From NCBI GenBank assembly GCA_964528095.1, contig CAZGSG010000147.1, positions 1 to 13,555 of the forward strand: a stretch of 13,555 nucleotides of DNA, in the 5' to 3' direction. Source of the stretch: CAZGSG01 sp964528095 (GTDB taxonomy: Bacteria; Bacteroidota; Bacteroidia; Chitinophagales; Chitinophagaceae). Shown here piece after piece: positions 13,095-13,555 of the stretch. How positions within the stretch are numbered: the first letter of the stretch is position 1; each line of letters begins with the position of its first letter. The translations under genes and the position numbers were made by a program. The notes beneath the pieces were generated by a model that saw nothing but the letters and a program-made list of their open reading frames with translations, searched no databases and was not told the DNA's origin.

Positions 13095-13555
13095 ATGAGC
13101 AACCGCCGTGACTTTGAAATAGCGTTTGTAGGATTGAAACCGGGTGTTCATGAATTCAATTACCAGATCACAGATAAGTTCTTTGACGCATACCAGCAGC
13201 AGGATTTCAAAAACTGTCGTGCAAATGTAAAGTTGATGCTTGATAAAAAGAACGGCTTTATGTTGCTCAAGTTTGAAGTCGGCGGCAGTGTAGAGGTAGC
13301 TTGTGACCGTTGTAATAATGAGCTGCCATTTGAATTGTGGGATGAATTTACCGTCACTGTAAAGATGGTGGAAGGACCGGAACTGATGAATGAACAGGAA
13401 GAAGACCCGTATGTGTACTATGTAGGCCGGGGAGAAAGTCATTTGGACCTGTCTGACTGGATCTATGAGTTCATCAACCTGAGTATCCCCATGCAGAAAG
13501 TATGTGGATATGACAAAGCCGACGGACCGCATTGTAACCCTGCAGCGCTTGATAT
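13095..13555 (+). CDS. DUF177 (YceD-like) protein, 3' end beyond window
   Basis: The visible 153 residues begin MSNRRDFEIAFVGLKPGVHEFNYQITDKFFDAY, typical of Bacteroidota DUF177 proteins. The family core is present: VEVACDRCNNELPFELWDEF (67-86), with the C-x-x-C pair C70/C73 and a strand after it, then the acidic stretch EEDPYVYYVGRGE, LDLSDWIYEFINLSIPMQKVC (117-137) and C147 in HCNPAALD. The family is widely associated with large-subunit ribosomal RNA handling and usually sits right before rpmF (ribosomal protein L32), then plsX and fabH; those genes would lie past the right edge, which is an expectation and not seen. The ATG at 13095 is the only start that fits the conserved N-terminus; the ATG at 13091 is out of frame. 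A good -7 box lies 32 bases upstream. The stop is not in the window. Confidence 0.88.
   Translation, partial: MSNRRDFEIAFVGLKPGVHEFNYQITDKFFDAYQQQDFKNCRANVKLMLDKKNGFMLLKFEVGGSVEVACDRCNNELPFELWDEFTVTVKMVEGPELMNEQEEDPYVYYVGRGESHLDLSDWIYEFINLSIPMQKVCGYDKADGPHCNPAALD

Noticed and set aside
13044..13532. 162-codon minus-strand frame
   Set aside because: It is antisense to the DUF177 gene, which has the family motifs and a promoter box.

Overview
The window looks like chromosomal DNA of a Bacteroidota bacterium, most likely family Chitinophagaceae. The evidence is a secreted esterase with a C-terminal type IX secretion sorting domain, lipoproteins with short Bacteroidota-type lipoboxes, DUF3810 and DUF177 proteins of the Bacteroidota kind, promoter-like TAnnTTTG -7 boxes, little Shine-Dalgarno signal, and many AT-rich intergenic repeats. 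No rRNA, tRNA, CRISPR array, transposase or phage gene was found. The family assignment is an inference from protein style, not from a search.

Layout, left to right. (1) 1-436, minus: N-terminal part of a Bcr/CflA-type MFS drug efflux pump, cut by the window edge. (2) 437-1398: gene-free. It holds a hairpin repeat (599-690) and a ~572 bp element (772-1343) with ~96 bp imperfect terminal inverted repeats around a cluster of CTCCGGAG hairpins. (3) 1399-1992, minus: 2-oxoglutarate/Fe(II) dioxygenase of the SM-20/prolyl-hydroxylase type. (4) 2142-3334, minus: exported serine hydrolase of the beta-lactamase fold, split by a one-base frameshift. (5) 3335-3865: gene-free, with a minus-strand terminator that may end a small RNA, and palindromic sites before the next gene. 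(6) 3866-5092, plus: DUF2130 coiled-coil protein. (7) 5549-6190 and 6234-6842, minus: a lipoprotein and an Sfp-type phosphopantetheinyl transferase, probably one operon with the transferase first. (8) 6958-7494, plus: dCTP deaminase. (9) 7495-9016: 1.5 kb without a gene, filled with degenerate direct and inverted repeats. (10) 9017-10969 and 10994-11506, plus: a multidomain T9SS-secreted esterase and a small lipoprotein, closely spaced and followed by a strong terminator. (11) 11846-12922, minus: DUF3810 membrane protein with an HEIAH metallopeptidase motif. (12) 13095 to the right edge, plus: DUF177/YceD protein, which in many bacteria precedes rpmF.

The genes are ordinary housekeeping or accessory functions and do not form one obvious system. 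The most unusual content is non-coding: the long-TIR element with its nested hairpins, a second inverted-repeat unit whose motifs recur near the left end, and an AT-rich repeat that follows the stop codon of five genes, always in the sense of the gene it follows. These are the best candidates for something undescribed. They look like non-autonomous mobile or REP-like elements and 3'-UTR repeats, not like a new enzyme pathway.
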